DNA of 64,000 nucleotides from Sphaerisporangium corydalis (GCF_025506355.1 NZ_JANZYP010000053.1:1-64000); one strand, 5' to 3'. Shown: positions 1 to 8,473, numbered from the stretch's first letter. Translations and numbers: made by a program. The notes: a model not told the origin generated them from the letters alone.

Positions 1-1422
1 TCAGTGGCCGATTTCGACGTGTTCGAGGATGCCGAGTGCGTCGGGGACCAGGACGGCGGCGGAGTAGTAGGCGCTGACGAGGTAGGAGATGATCGCTTGT
101 TCGTTGATGCCCATGAATCGGACCGAGAGGCTGGGTTCGTATTCGTCGGGGATGCCGGTTTGGTGGAGTCCGATGACGCCTTGGTTCTGTTCGCCGGTGC
201 GCATGACGAGGATCGAGCTGGTGCGGGTCTTGGTGACGGGGATCTTGTTGCAGGGCAGTAGCGGGATGCCGCGCCAGGAGGGGATGGCGTGGCCGTTGAG
301 CTCGACGCTCTGCGGATACAGGCCCCTGCGGCTGCACTCCCTGCCGAAGGCGGCGATGGTCTGGGGATGGGCGAGGAAGAACGCCGGGTCCTTGTAGATG
401 TTGCCCAGCAGCTCGTCGAGGTCGTCGGGGGTGGGGGGGCCGGTGCGGGTGTGGATGCGTTGTTTGAGGTCGGCGTTGTGGAGGAGGCCGAATTGGGGGT
501 TGTTGATGAGTTCGTGTTCTTGGCGTTCGCGGAGGGCTTCGATGGTGAGGCGGAGTTGTTGGTGGGTTTGGTTCATGGGTTGGTTGTAGAGGTCGGCGAC
601 GCGGGTGTGGATGCGGAGGATGGTTTGGGCGACGCTGAGTTCGTATTCGCGGGGGGTGGTTTCGTAGTCGACGAAGGTGTGGGTGATCTGGGGTTCGCCG
701 GTGTGTCCTGAGGCGATGTCGATGAGGGCTTCGCCGTGTTTGTTTTGTGGGGGTTGGGGGTGTGTTTGCTGGTTGTGGAGGTGGGTGGCGAGGGTGGGGG
801 TTTGGTCGAGGAGTTGCTGGAAGGTTTGGCGGGTGAGGGTGAGGGTGGTGGTGGGGGTGACGGCTTTGAGGGTGTGTTCCCAGGTGGTGGGGGTGGTGGT
901 GGTGAGGGTGTGGTCGCCGTAGTAGTCGCCGTCGGCCAGGACGCCCAGGATGGTGTGGTCGTTGTATTCGCCGGTGCCGATTTTGTTGGCTTTGCCGTGG
1001 GCGATGAGGATGAGGCGGTCGGCGGGTTGGCCGGTTTCGGTGATGGTGTCGCCGGGTTCGTGGTGGTTTTGGGTGAAGCGGGTGGCGAGGGCTTCCAGGA
1101 TGGTGTCGTCGTCGAAGTGGCGTAGCTGGGGGAGTTCGCGCAGTTCTGGGGGGACGACGCGGATGTCGGTGCCGGTGTTGGTGAAGCTGAGGCGTCCGTC
1201 GCCGATGGCGTAGCTGAGGCGGCGGTTGACGCGGTAGGCGCCGCCGGGGGTGTGGACCCAGGGGAGCATGCGGAGCAGCCACCGTGAGGTGATGCTTTGC
1301 ATCTGGGGTTGTGACTTGGTCGTGGTGGCCAGGTTGCGTGCCGCCGCGGTGGCGAGGCTTTGCTGGGTCTGGCCGTTCTGTGTGCCGGTACTGACGTCGG
1401 TTGTCTCGGTCACAACCCACAC
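1..1422 (-). CDS. Family 2B encapsulin shell protein (EshA-like), copy A
   Basis: Predicted self-assembling HK97-fold shell protein of a family 2B encapsulin nanocompartment, the group that includes Streptomyces EshA. Counting from the longest open frame (TTG at 1428), residues 1-90 form an N-terminal arm. About 105-215 form a cyclic-nucleotide-binding-like insertion, with [14 protein letters not shown] in the phosphate-cassette position. About 230-475 form the shell domain, ending [22 protein letters not shown], as is usual for the family. I prefer the GTG at 1422 because AGGGA lies six bases upstream; GTG at 1425 or 1413 is possible. The gene follows copy B by 61 bp with no clear promoter, so it is probably co-transcribed. 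The two copies are identical. No cargo gene is visible; it could lie beyond the left edge. Confidence 0.85.
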   Translation of the reverse strand: MWVVTETTDVSTGTQNGQTQQSLATAAARNLATTTKSQPQMQSITSRWLLRMLPWVHTPGGAYRVNRRLSYAIGDGRLSFTNTGTDIRVVPPELRELPQLRHFDDDTILEALATRFTQNHHEPGDTITETGQPADRLILIAHGKANKIGTGEYNDHTILGVLADGDYYGDHTLTTTTPTTWEHTLKAVTPTTTLTLTRQTFQQLLDQTPTLATHLHNQQTHPQPPQNKHGEALIDIASGHTGEPQITHTFVDYETTPREYELSVAQTILRIHTRVADLYNQPMNQTHQQLRLTIEALRERQEHELINNPQFGLLHNADLKQRIHTRTGPPTPDDLDELLGNIYKDPAFFLAHPQTIAAFGRECSRRGLYPQSVELNGHAIPSWRGIPLLPCNKIPVTKTRTSSILVMRTGEQNQGVIGLHQTGIPDEYEPSLSVRFMGINEQAIISYLVSAYYSAAVLVPDALGILEHVEIGH

Positions 1423-1435
1423 CACCAATCCCTGT
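1..1435. repeat. Direct repeat copy 1 of encapsulin gene
   Basis: Positions 1-1435 are identical to 1497-2931 (offset 1,496 bp). Identity ends at the CCTGT just upstream of the start codon. The left limit is unknown because the window begins inside or at the edge of the repeat. Confidence 0.95.
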
Positions 1436-1444
1436 TCAGCGTTG

Positions 1445-1480
1445 CGCGGTCGTCGCGGTCGTCGCGGTCGTCGCGGTCGT
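1445..1480. repeat. Tandem 9-bp repeat in encapsulin spacer
   Basis: Four perfect copies of CGCGGTCGT occupy 1445-1453, 1454-1462, 1463-1471 and 1472-1480. A degenerate fifth unit, CATGGTCAT, follows. They lie in the 61-bp spacer between the two encapsulin copies. The spacer is otherwise unlike the DNA upstream of copy B. Confidence 0.9.
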
Positions 1481-1496
1481 CATGGTCATGCCGTGG

Positions 1497-2918
1497 TCAG
1501 TGGCCGATTTCGACGTGTTCGAGGATGCCGAGTGCGTCGGGGACCAGGACGGCGGCGGAGTAGTAGGCGCTGACGAGGTAGGAGATGATCGCTTGTTCGT
1601 TGATGCCCATGAATCGGACCGAGAGGCTGGGTTCGTATTCGTCGGGGATGCCGGTTTGGTGGAGTCCGATGACGCCTTGGTTCTGTTCGCCGGTGCGCAT
1701 GACGAGGATCGAGCTGGTGCGGGTCTTGGTGACGGGGATCTTGTTGCAGGGCAGTAGCGGGATGCCGCGCCAGGAGGGGATGGCGTGGCCGTTGAGCTCG
1801 ACGCTCTGCGGATACAGGCCCCTGCGGCTGCACTCCCTGCCGAAGGCGGCGATGGTCTGGGGATGGGCGAGGAAGAACGCCGGGTCCTTGTAGATGTTGC
1901 CCAGCAGCTCGTCGAGGTCGTCGGGGGTGGGGGGGCCGGTGCGGGTGTGGATGCGTTGTTTGAGGTCGGCGTTGTGGAGGAGGCCGAATTGGGGGTTGTT
2001 GATGAGTTCGTGTTCTTGGCGTTCGCGGAGGGCTTCGATGGTGAGGCGGAGTTGTTGGTGGGTTTGGTTCATGGGTTGGTTGTAGAGGTCGGCGACGCGG
2101 GTGTGGATGCGGAGGATGGTTTGGGCGACGCTGAGTTCGTATTCGCGGGGGGTGGTTTCGTAGTCGACGAAGGTGTGGGTGATCTGGGGTTCGCCGGTGT
2201 GTCCTGAGGCGATGTCGATGAGGGCTTCGCCGTGTTTGTTTTGTGGGGGTTGGGGGTGTGTTTGCTGGTTGTGGAGGTGGGTGGCGAGGGTGGGGGTTTG
2301 GTCGAGGAGTTGCTGGAAGGTTTGGCGGGTGAGGGTGAGGGTGGTGGTGGGGGTGACGGCTTTGAGGGTGTGTTCCCAGGTGGTGGGGGTGGTGGTGGTG
2401 AGGGTGTGGTCGCCGTAGTAGTCGCCGTCGGCCAGGACGCCCAGGATGGTGTGGTCGTTGTATTCGCCGGTGCCGATTTTGTTGGCTTTGCCGTGGGCGA
2501 TGAGGATGAGGCGGTCGGCGGGTTGGCCGGTTTCGGTGATGGTGTCGCCGGGTTCGTGGTGGTTTTGGGTGAAGCGGGTGGCGAGGGCTTCCAGGATGGT
2601 GTCGTCGTCGAAGTGGCGTAGCTGGGGGAGTTCGCGCAGTTCTGGGGGGACGACGCGGATGTCGGTGCCGGTGTTGGTGAAGCTGAGGCGTCCGTCGCCG
2701 ATGGCGTAGCTGAGGCGGCGGTTGACGCGGTAGGCGCCGCCGGGGGTGTGGACCCAGGGGAGCATGCGGAGCAGCCACCGTGAGGTGATGCTTTGCATCT
2801 GGGGTTGTGACTTGGTCGTGGTGGCCAGGTTGCGTGCCGCCGCGGTGGCGAGGCTTTGCTGGGTCTGGCCGTTCTGTGTGCCGGTACTGACGTCGGTTGT
2901 CTCGGTCACAACCCACAC
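1497..2918 (-). CDS. Family 2B encapsulin shell protein (EshA-like), copy B
   Basis: Promoter-proximal copy of the encapsulin gene, base-for-base the same as copy A, so the predicted proteins are identical. It has the same arm, cyclic-nucleotide-binding-like insertion and HK97 shell domain. The coding strand is rich in ACC, CAC and CAA codons in its middle third (Thr, His and Gln runs), giving a strong strand skew unlike the neighbouring genes. The start at 2918 (GTG) is chosen by its spacing from AGGGA. Upstream lie an inverted repeat at 2957-2977 and a 650-bp intergenic region that should hold the promoter. Known family 2B shells package terpene-metabolism enzymes or other cargo; nothing here identifies the cargo. 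Confidence 0.85.
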   Translation of the reverse strand: MWVVTETTDVSTGTQNGQTQQSLATAAARNLATTTKSQPQMQSITSRWLLRMLPWVHTPGGAYRVNRRLSYAIGDGRLSFTNTGTDIRVVPPELRELPQLRHFDDDTILEALATRFTQNHHEPGDTITETGQPADRLILIAHGKANKIGTGEYNDHTILGVLADGDYYGDHTLTTTTPTTWEHTLKAVTPTTTLTLTRQTFQQLLDQTPTLATHLHNQQTHPQPPQNKHGEALIDIASGHTGEPQITHTFVDYETTPREYELSVAQTILRIHTRVADLYNQPMNQTHQQLRLTIEALRERQEHELINNPQFGLLHNADLKQRIHTRTGPPTPDDLDELLGNIYKDPAFFLAHPQTIAAFGRECSRRGLYPQSVELNGHAIPSWRGIPLLPCNKIPVTKTRTSSILVMRTGEQNQGVIGLHQTGIPDEYEPSLSVRFMGINEQAIISYLVSAYYSAAVLVPDALGILEHVEIGH

Positions 2919-2931
2919 CACCAATCCCTGT
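1497..2931. repeat. Direct repeat copy 2 of encapsulin gene
   Basis: Second unit of the 1,435-bp perfect direct repeat. At its right end the sequences diverge (CCTGTAGTGC here, CCTGTTCAGC in copy 1), so the duplication covers the coding region plus about 10 bp of leader but not the promoter. Confidence 0.95.
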
Positions 2932-3581
2932 AGTGCTGAATGGGGAGGGAGACGAGGGGGTCACGCGCGATGACCCCGGCACCCGCCGTGCGTGCCGGAT
3001 CATGCGCCCAGCGTGACGCCGTCGCCTCGATGTGCTGGAAAACTGGTGCCGGAAACGGTTGATTCGATGAATCGTGAATGTGCGCCGGCCGCTCGTTGGC
3101 GTGTCACCGGCACGCGGGGGAGTTGTGAAGAAAACTCCGAAAAGCCGGTCGTAACGCGTCACGCGAGTTGTCGCCGTAGTCGGGGGGGTCGATATGTATG
3201 TGACGGGCAGAACGGGGGGTTGTTCTGCGCTCCGGAGTTCTCGTGGTCGCTTGACTGCCAGCAATTATGCGATCTTGATCTTGAGCTGTCAATTACGGAT
3301 TTCCACCCCGCGGCCGTCCCGCCAGATAAACGGATTCGCCCGAAAGGGCGGTCGCGAATAGATACTTCACCACAGTTCGGTCTTTACCAAGAGTGAATAA
3401 ATAAAAGCCGGATTTAGCAGGATTTGGCGCTTGGTATCCGCCCCTCCGGGCACTGGCGGGAAGCCCCTCCGGGCGCAGGCGTACGCTCGAAGTCAACGGC
3501 CCAAGCCCGTCCGGGATCCACGTCGGCGGCGCGCTGCCGGCGCGCCGGGGCGGGCGTCTCCGAGGACGTTAGGGGGCCGCC
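2932..3581. other. 650-bp intergenic region between divergent genes
   Basis: This region separates the minus-strand encapsulin genes from the plus-strand fusion gene and should carry both promoters. Its middle (about 3240-3425) is AT-rich for this genome. A small hairpin with a GAAA loop (CGCCC/GGGCG) lies near 3335-3350. An 11-bp direct repeat, CCCCTCCGGGC, occurs near 3441 and 3464. Open frames here lack family resemblance and good ribosome binding sites, so I call no gene. Confidence 0.5.
2957..2977. promoter_or_regulatory. Inverted repeat upstream of encapsulin gene
   Basis: GGGGTCA and TGACCCC are perfect 7-bp arms separated by seven bases. The repeat lies about 40 bp before the start of copy B, a plausible position for an operator or a 5'-leader hairpin. 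No regulator is assigned. Confidence 0.45.
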
Positions 3582-5582
3582 ATGTCCGACCGCCTTTTCA
3601 ACGACCGGAGAGACGCCGGCCGCGCGCTGGCGGGCCTCCTGGACCGCTACCGGGGCCGCAGGGACCTGGTGGTGCTGGCCGTCCCGCGCGGCGGGGTCCC
3701 GGCGGGGTACGAGGTGGCCAGGGCGCTCGGCGCGCCGCTCGACGTGCTCGTCACCCGCAAGCTCGGCGTCCCCGGCCAGGAGGACCTGGCGATGGGCGCG
3801 ATCGCCGGCGACGGCGCCCTGTCGCTGTGCGACGACGTCATCAGGGGCCTGGCCGTCCCGCCGCAGGTCATCGAGCACGTCGCCGGCTGGGAGGGCCGCG
3901 AGATCGCCCGGTGGGAGGAGCGCTACCGGCAGGGGCTGCCCGAGCAGCCGGTGGAGGGCAAGGTCGCGATCCTGGTCGACGACGGGCTCGCCACCGGGAC
4001 CGCCATGCGCGCCGCCGTCAAGGCCCTGCGCCGGTCACACCCCGCGCGCGTCGTGATCGCCCTGCCCGCCGCCTCCCAGGCCGTCTACGAGGAGCTGGCG
4101 GTGGAGGCGGACGAGATCGTCTGCGCGACCACCCCGCCGCTGTTCTTCGCGGCCGACGCGTCGTACTGGGACTTCATCGAGGTCACCGTCGAGGACGTCC
4201 GGGACCTCCTGCGCGCGTCGGCGCTGTCGGTCCCCCCGAGCGCGGGCGGGCGGCCCCCGTGCGAGGTCGCCGCCATCCGCTCGGAGTCCCTGCCGGTCGA
4301 GGGCGGCGTCCCGGCGCCGGAGGTGCTGTCCGATCTCGTGGGCGACGCCCACGTGGTCCTGATCGGCGGGGCCTCCCACGGCACGCACGAGTTCTACGCG
4401 GCGCGGGCCGTCATGACCCGGCACCTCATCGAGGAGAAGGGCTTCGGCGCCGTCGCGGTGCAGGCCGACTGGCCCGACGCCTACCGGGTCAACCGGTACG
4501 TCCAGGGGCGCACCCAGGACGGCACCGGCGAGGAGGCGCTGCGCGGCTTCCAGCGGTTCCCCGTCTGGATGTGGCGCAACACGGTCGTCCTGGGCTTCGT
4601 CCGGTGGCTGCGCGAGCACAACGACCTGACCCTCGGCGGCAACGCGGAGAAGGCGGGTTTCTACGGGCTCGACCTCTACGGGATGCATAGGGCGATGTAC
4701 GAGGTGATCCGCCATCTCGACGGCGTCGACCCGGCCGCCGCGGCCCGCGCCCGCGAGCGGTACGCCTGCTTCGACCACCTGGGCAGCGGCGACGGCCGGA
4801 TGAACGGGATCAGCGCCGCCTGCGGTGCGGGCGACAGGTGCGAGGACGAGGTCGTCGGCCACCTGGTGTCCCTGCGCAGGAACGCCATGGAGGAGGCGCG
4901 CAAGGAGGGGCTGCTGGCCGAGGACGAGCTGTTCTACGCGGAGCTGAACGCCGCGACGATCCGGTCGGCCGACGAGTACTACCGCTCGATGTTCGGCGGG
5001 CGGATCTGCTCGTGGAACCGGCGGGACCTCCACATGGCCGACACGCTCGACGCCCTCCTGGAGCACCTCGGCCGCCGCCACGGCCGGCCCGCCAAGATCG
5101 TCGTCTGGGCGCACAACGCGCACGTGGGCGACGCGCGGGCGACGGAGGCGGCGTGCCGGGGGGAGATCGACATGGGACAGATCATCCGGGAGCGGCACGG
5201 GAGCGACTGCCGGGTGATCGGGTTCACCACCTACACCGGCACGGTCACCGCCGCCGGCCAGTGGGGAGGGCCGGCCGAGCGCAAGTGGCTGCGGCCCGCC
5301 CTGTCCGACAGCGTGGAGGAACTGTTCCACGAGGTCGGGGAGAAGGAGTTCCTCACCTCGTTCGGGAACGCGCCGAGGTCGGCCGACGTGCTCCGTTCGG
5401 CGCGTCTGGAACGGATGGTCGCGGCGGTCTACCGGCCGCAGACCGAGCGGCGGAGCCACTACTACCGCAGCCGCCTGCGCGACCAGTTCGACGCCGTGAT
5501 CCACATCGACGAGACGCGGGCCGTCGAGCCGCTCGACCGGATGGACGGCTGGGGCCGGCCGGCGCCGGATAGCCCGCCATAG
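3582..5582 (+). CDS. Phosphoribosyltransferase / erythromycin esterase-like fusion protein
   Basis: This is a two-domain cytoplasmic protein of 666 residues. Residues 1-215 are a type I phosphoribosyltransferase-like domain with the PRPP loop VAILVDDGLATGTAMRAA (about 130-147). Residues about 220-650 match the erythromycin esterase/succinoglycan-biosynthesis-like family, with IGGASHGTHEFY near 261-272. In relatives I recall this motif as G-E-A-S-H-G; here the Glu position (residue 263, codon GGG at 4368-4370) is Gly. Mycobacterium tuberculosis Rv2030c, of the DosR dormancy regulon, has the same fusion, which suits a hypoxia or persistence setting beside the hydrogenase genes. The substrate is unknown and antibiotic hydrolysis should not be assumed. 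Confidence 0.85.
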   Translation: MSDRLFNDRRDAGRALAGLLDRYRGRRDLVVLAVPRGGVPAGYEVARALGAPLDVLVTRKLGVPGQEDLAMGAIAGDGALSLCDDVIRGLAVPPQVIEHVAGWEGREIARWEERYRQGLPEQPVEGKVAILVDDGLATGTAMRAAVKALRRSHPARVVIALPAASQAVYEELAVEADEIVCATTPPLFFAADASYWDFIEVTVEDVRDLLRASALSVPPSAGGRPPCEVAAIRSESLPVEGGVPAPEVLSDLVGDAHVVLIGGASHGTHEFYAARAVMTRHLIEEKGFGAVAVQADWPDAYRVNRYVQGRTQDGTGEEALRGFQRFPVWMWRNTVVLGFVRWLREHNDLTLGGNAEKAGFYGLDLYGMHRAMYEVIRHLDGVDPAAAARARERYACFDHLGSGDGRMNGISAACGAGDRCEDEVVGHLVSLRRNAMEEARKEGLLAEDELFYAELNAATIRSADEYYRSMFGGRICSWNRRDLHMADTLDALLEHLGRRHGRPAKIVVWAHNAHVGDARATEAACRGEIDMGQIIRERHGSDCRVIGFTTYTGTVTAAGQWGGPAERKWLRPALSDSVEELFHEVGEKEFLTSFGNAPRSADVLRSARLERMVAAVYRPQTERRSHYYRSRLRDQFDAVIHIDETRAVEPLDRMDGWGRPAPDSPP

Positions 5583-5704
5583 GCGGACCTACCAGTACTT
5601 ATCACACACGATCAAGCCTTTACTCCGGGTTGTCCCGCTTAGGGTGTCGGTTCCGTGCGTACTCCCCGTAGCCTAACGACTACGGTACATAACGGAGCGT
5701 ACAC
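5583..5704 (+). promoter_or_regulatory. Probable promoter region of the hydrogenase cluster
   Basis: This 122-bp gap precedes the first SIS gene and is the only sizeable gap before hhyS. It holds a 6-bp inverted repeat, CCGTAG/CTACGG (about 5666-5685), followed by a TACATA element. GGAG lies eight bases before the ATG at 5705. No regulator binding site was recognised with confidence. Confidence 0.4.
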
Positions 5705-6379
5705 ATGCCTGTGTCATCGACCACCCGCCTGGCGGTCAGCGAGGCCTTCACCCGGCGAGACGCCGCGGGCCACCGGCTCGCGCGGGACTCCGAGCGCATG
5801 GCGCGGGCGTGCCGCGAGATGGCGGCGCGCTTCCACCGGGGCGGGAAGCTGATCGTCTTCGGCAACGGCGGCGCGGGCACCGACGCCTCCCACGTCGCGG
5901 TCGAGTTCATGCACCCCGTCATCATGGGCAAACGGGCGCTCCCCGCCATGGCGCTGAGCAACGACGCCGCCACGGTCTCGGGCGTGGGCGCCCGCGACGG
6001 GTTCGCCGAGGTGTTCGCCCACCAGGTGCGCCACTGGGCGGACCCGGCGGACATGGCGCTCGGCGTCTCGCCTGACGGGTGGTGCGCCAACGTGCTCAAG
6101 GGCCTGGAGACCGCCCACGAGCTGGGCCTGCTCACCATGGCCCTGGTCGGCGGGGACGGGGGCGCGATCACGCGGAGCCCGGCGGTCGGCCACGTGCTCG
6201 TCGCCGGGTCCGACGACCCGGCGGTGGTGAAGGAGATCCACGTCACCGCCTACCACGTGCTGTGGGAACTGGTCCACGTGTTCTTCGCCCAGGCCGGCCC
6301 GCCGGTGTTCTCCACGCCGTCGGGCCCGCACGGCCGGTCGGGTGAGCCGGAGGACTCGGGCCGGGAGGCCGTGCGATGA
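5705..6379 (+). CDS. SIS-domain protein (phosphoheptose isomerase-like), degenerate loop
   Basis: GmhA-like sugar isomerase-fold protein of 224 residues at the head of the hydrogenase cluster. FGNGGAGTDASH (52-63) matches the first phosphosugar-binding loop. The second loop, usually S-T-S-G-x-S, reads SPDGWC (122-127), so sugar-phosphate binding may be weakened or lost. Phosphoheptose-isomerase-like genes recur in group 1h hydrogenase clusters, but their role there is not established; a true isomerase role is doubtful. The stop overlaps the next start (ATGA). A paralogue with an intact loop lies two genes downstream, suggesting a hetero-oligomeric pair. Confidence 0.8.
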   Translation: MPVSSTTRLAVSEAFTRRDAAGHRLARDSERMARACREMAARFHRGGKLIVFGNGGAGTDASHVAVEFMHPVIMGKRALPAMALSNDAATVSGVGARDGFAEVFAHQVRHWADPADMALGVSPDGWCANVLKGLETAHELGLLTMALVGGDGGAITRSPAVGHVLVAGSDDPAVVKEIHVTAYHVLWELVHVFFAQAGPPVFSTPSGPHGRSGEPEDSGREAVR

Positions 6380-6606
6380 CCGATCGAGTGGACTGCCTGG
6401 CCGACGTCTGCCTCACCTGCTCGGACGAGGCCCTGCCCGCCCTGGTCATCCGTCTCATGGACCACCAGCTCGCGGTGGCCGAGATCGGCGGCGTCCACGA
6501 GCAGGTGAGCGTGGCGCTCGTCGACGCGGTGGCCGGGGACACGGTCCTGGTGCACGCCAAGGAGGCGATCGCGGTGATCTCCAGGGGGAGCGGCGGACAT
6601 GGATGA
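6376..6606 (+). CDS. Atypical HypC/HupF-family hydrogenase assembly chaperone
   Basis: Small 76-residue protein resembling HypC/HybG/HupF chaperones in length and in the C-terminal beta-barrel part (VSVALVDAVAGDTVLVHAKEAIAVI). Canonical HypC starts Met-Cys and uses Cys2. Here the N-terminus is extended and the candidate cysteines are C12 and C15 in CLTCSDEA. A normal HypC is encoded at 14635-14913, so this may be a chaperone dedicated to HhyL or to another step of assembly. It overlaps the preceding gene by four bases and the following gene by eight, implying tight translational coupling. Confidence 0.7.
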   Translation: MTDRVDCLADVCLTCSDEALPALVIRLMDHQLAVAEIGGVHEQVSVALVDAVAGDTVLVHAKEAIAVISRGSGGHG

Positions 6607-7345
6607 CGACCCGGCCTCCGAGGGGATCCACCGCCTGTACCCCTTCCTCGACGCCGGCCACGCCGTACGGGCGGCCCACCCGGAGCTCGCGGAGGAGCGG
6701 GACGCCGCCACGCGGGACGCCGCGCACGCGGGCCACGTCAACCGGTCCACCGAGGTCAAGGCCGAGGAGATCGTCCGGCTCCGCGCGCGGGTCGCCGAGC
6801 TGTACACCGACCGGATCGCCGAGTGCGCGGAGGCGATGGCGGCCAGGTTCGCCTCGGGGGGACGGCTGTTCACCTTCGGGAACGGCGGGAGCAGCACCGA
6901 CGCCCAGGAGGTGGCCACCGCCTTCCTGCACCCCTCGCGCGGCCGCCCGCTGCCCGCCCTGTCCCTGACCTCCGACGCCGCGCTGGTGACCGCCCTGTCC
7001 AACGACGTCGGCTTCGACGTCGTCTTCGCCCGGCAGGTCTCGGCGCTGGCCAGGCCCGGCGACATCGCCCTCGGCCTGTCGACCAGCGGCGGCTCGGCCA
7101 ACCTCGTCCAGGCGTTCGAGGAGGCGTGGGGCCGCGGCCTGCTGACCATCGGCCTGGCCGGCTACCAGGGCGGACGGCTCGCCGAGCTGGCGGAGCTCGA
7201 CGTCCTCGACTACCTGTTCGTCGTCCCGTCGTCGTCGGTGCACCGCATCCAGGAGGCCCAGACGACGATCTACCACGTGCTCTGGGAGGCCACCCAGCAC
7301 GTGCTCGGGACCGTCCCCGGCTTACGCGGGCGGCACGCCGGCTGA
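6599..7345 (+). CDS. SIS-domain protein (phosphoheptose isomerase-like)
   Basis: This is the second GmhA-like protein of the cluster, 248 residues, with an N-terminal extension of about 50 residues. Both sugar-phosphate loops look intact: FGNGGSSTDAQEV (93-105) and STSGGS (161-166). Its paralogue at 5705-6379 has lost the second loop. Such genes accompany group 1h [NiFe]-hydrogenases in several actinobacteria; whether they act on sedoheptulose 7-phosphate or another phosphosugar, or serve maturation, is unknown. A 51-bp gap with a strong GGAGG-type site separates it from hhyS. Confidence 0.85.
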   Translation: MDDDPASEGIHRLYPFLDAGHAVRAAHPELAEERDAATRDAAHAGHVNRSTEVKAEEIVRLRARVAELYTDRIAECAEAMAARFASGGRLFTFGNGGSSTDAQEVATAFLHPSRGRPLPALSLTSDAALVTALSNDVGFDVVFARQVSALARPGDIALGLSTSGGSANLVQAFEEAWGRGLLTIGLAGYQGGRLAELAELDVLDYLFVVPSSSVHRIQEAQTTIYHVLWEATQHVLGTVPGLRGRHAG

Positions 7346-7396
7346 CACGCGGGCGTCCGGGCGTTCATCGACACCGACGAGGAGTGGGGAGGCGGC

Positions 7397-8473
7397 ATGA
7401 CCGCGACGACGCAGTCAGCGAAGAGCGGGGGACAGGGGCAGGAGGAGCCCGTCGTCCACATACTCTGGCTCAACGCCGGGCTGAGCTGTGACGGTGACTC
7501 CGTCGCGCTCACCGCGGCGATGCAGCCGAGCATCGAGGATCTGGTGCTCGGCACGCTCCCCGGACTGCCCAAGATCGACGTCCACTGGCCGCTGATCGAC
7601 TTCAACAGCGGCCCGATGCAGGGCGCCGACGCCATGATCGACTGGTACTTCATGGCGGCGCGCGGAATGCTCGACCCGTTCGTCCTGGTCGTCGAGGGTT
7701 CGGTGCCGAACGAGTCGATCAAGCAGGAGGGCTACTGGTCGGGGTTCGGCAACAACCCCGAGACCGGCCAGCCCATGACCCTCAGCGAGTGGCTGGACCG
7801 GCTGGCGCCCCAGGCGACCGCCATCGTCGCCGCCGGCACCTGCGCCACGTACGGCGGGATCCACGCCATGGCGGGGAACCCGACCGGCGCCATGGGCGTG
7901 GCCGACTACCTGGGCTGGGAGTGGCGGTCCAAGGCCGGGCTGCCCATCGTCAACGTGCCGGGCTGCCCGATCCAGCCGGACAACATGTCCGAGACGCTGC
8001 TCTACCTGCTGTACCAGCTCGCCGGGCAGGCTCCGATGATCCCGCTGGACGAGGCGCTGCGCCCGACCTGGCTGTTCGGCCAGACCGTGCACGAGGGCTG
8101 TGACCGGGCCGGGTACTACGAGCAGGGTCAGTTCGCGGTCGAGTACGGCTCGCCGAAGTGCCTGGTCAAGATCGGGTGCTGGGGCCCGGTCGTGAAGTGC
8201 AACGTGCCGAAGCGCGGCTGGATGAACGGCATCGGCGGCTGCCCGAACGTCGGCGGCATCTGCATCGCCTGCACGATGCCCGGCTTCCCGGACAAGTTCA
8301 TGCCGTTCATGGACGAGCCGCCGGGGGCCCACGTGTCGGCGACGGCCAGCACGATCTACGGCGGCGTGGTCCGCCGGCTGCGGAACATCACCATCAACAC
8401 GGTCGACAAGGAGCCGAAGTGGCGGTCCAGGGGCCGCGCTCTGCTCACCGGCTACAAGGCGCCCTGGAGCTGA
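7397..8473 (+). CDS. hhyS: Group 1h [NiFe]-hydrogenase small subunit
   Basis: Electron-transferring subunit, 358 residues, carrying iron-sulfur clusters that pass electrons from the active site toward the respiratory chain. Near the N-terminus LSCDGDSVAL places Asp34 where most small subunits have a second cysteine after Cys31. This matches the 3Cys-1Asp proximal cluster known for actinobacterial-type oxygen-insensitive enzymes. Further ligands lie in GTCATYGG, PGCPIQPDN, HEGCDRAGYYEQG, CLVKIGCWGPVVKC and GGCPNVGGICIACTMPGFPD. No Tat signal peptide is present, so the enzyme should stay on the cytoplasmic side. The start has GGGGAGG upstream. The stop is 18 bases before hhyL. Confidence 0.95.
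   Translation: MTATTQSAKSGGQGQEEPVVHILWLNAGLSCDGDSVALTAAMQPSIEDLVLGTLPGLPKIDVHWPLIDFNSGPMQGADAMIDWYFMAARGMLDPFVLVVEGSVPNESIKQEGYWSGFGNNPETGQPMTLSEWLDRLAPQATAIVAAGTCATYGGIHAMAGNPTGAMGVADYLGWEWRSKAGLPIVNVPGCPIQPDNMSETLLYLLYQLAGQAPMIPLDEALRPTWLFGQTVHEGCDRAGYYEQGQFAVEYGSPKCLVKIGCWGPVVKCNVPKRGWMNGIGGCPNVGGICIACTMPGFPDKFMPFMDEPPGAHVSATASTIYGGVVRRLRNITINTVDKEPKWRSRGRALLTGYKAPWS

Noticed and set aside
1-2931. Insertion sequence or composite transposon explanation for the encapsulin duplication
   Set aside because: No transposase, terminal inverted repeats or target duplications are visible around the units.
1486-3264. Open frame of 592 codons overlapping the encapsulin genes on the minus strand
   Set aside because: It is a frame shadow rich in Arg and Pro produced by the GC skew of the encapsulin gene; the encapsulin frame is clearly the coding one.
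2992-3396. Open frame of 134 codons in the intergenic region
   Set aside because: No family resemblance and no good ribosome site; composition looks like noncoding DNA, so it is treated as intergenic.
5583-7396. DosR box (TTSGGGACT...AGTCCCSAA type) before the hydrogenase cluster
   Set aside because: The only resemblance is a GGGTTGTCCC string near 5627; it does not match the consensus well enough.
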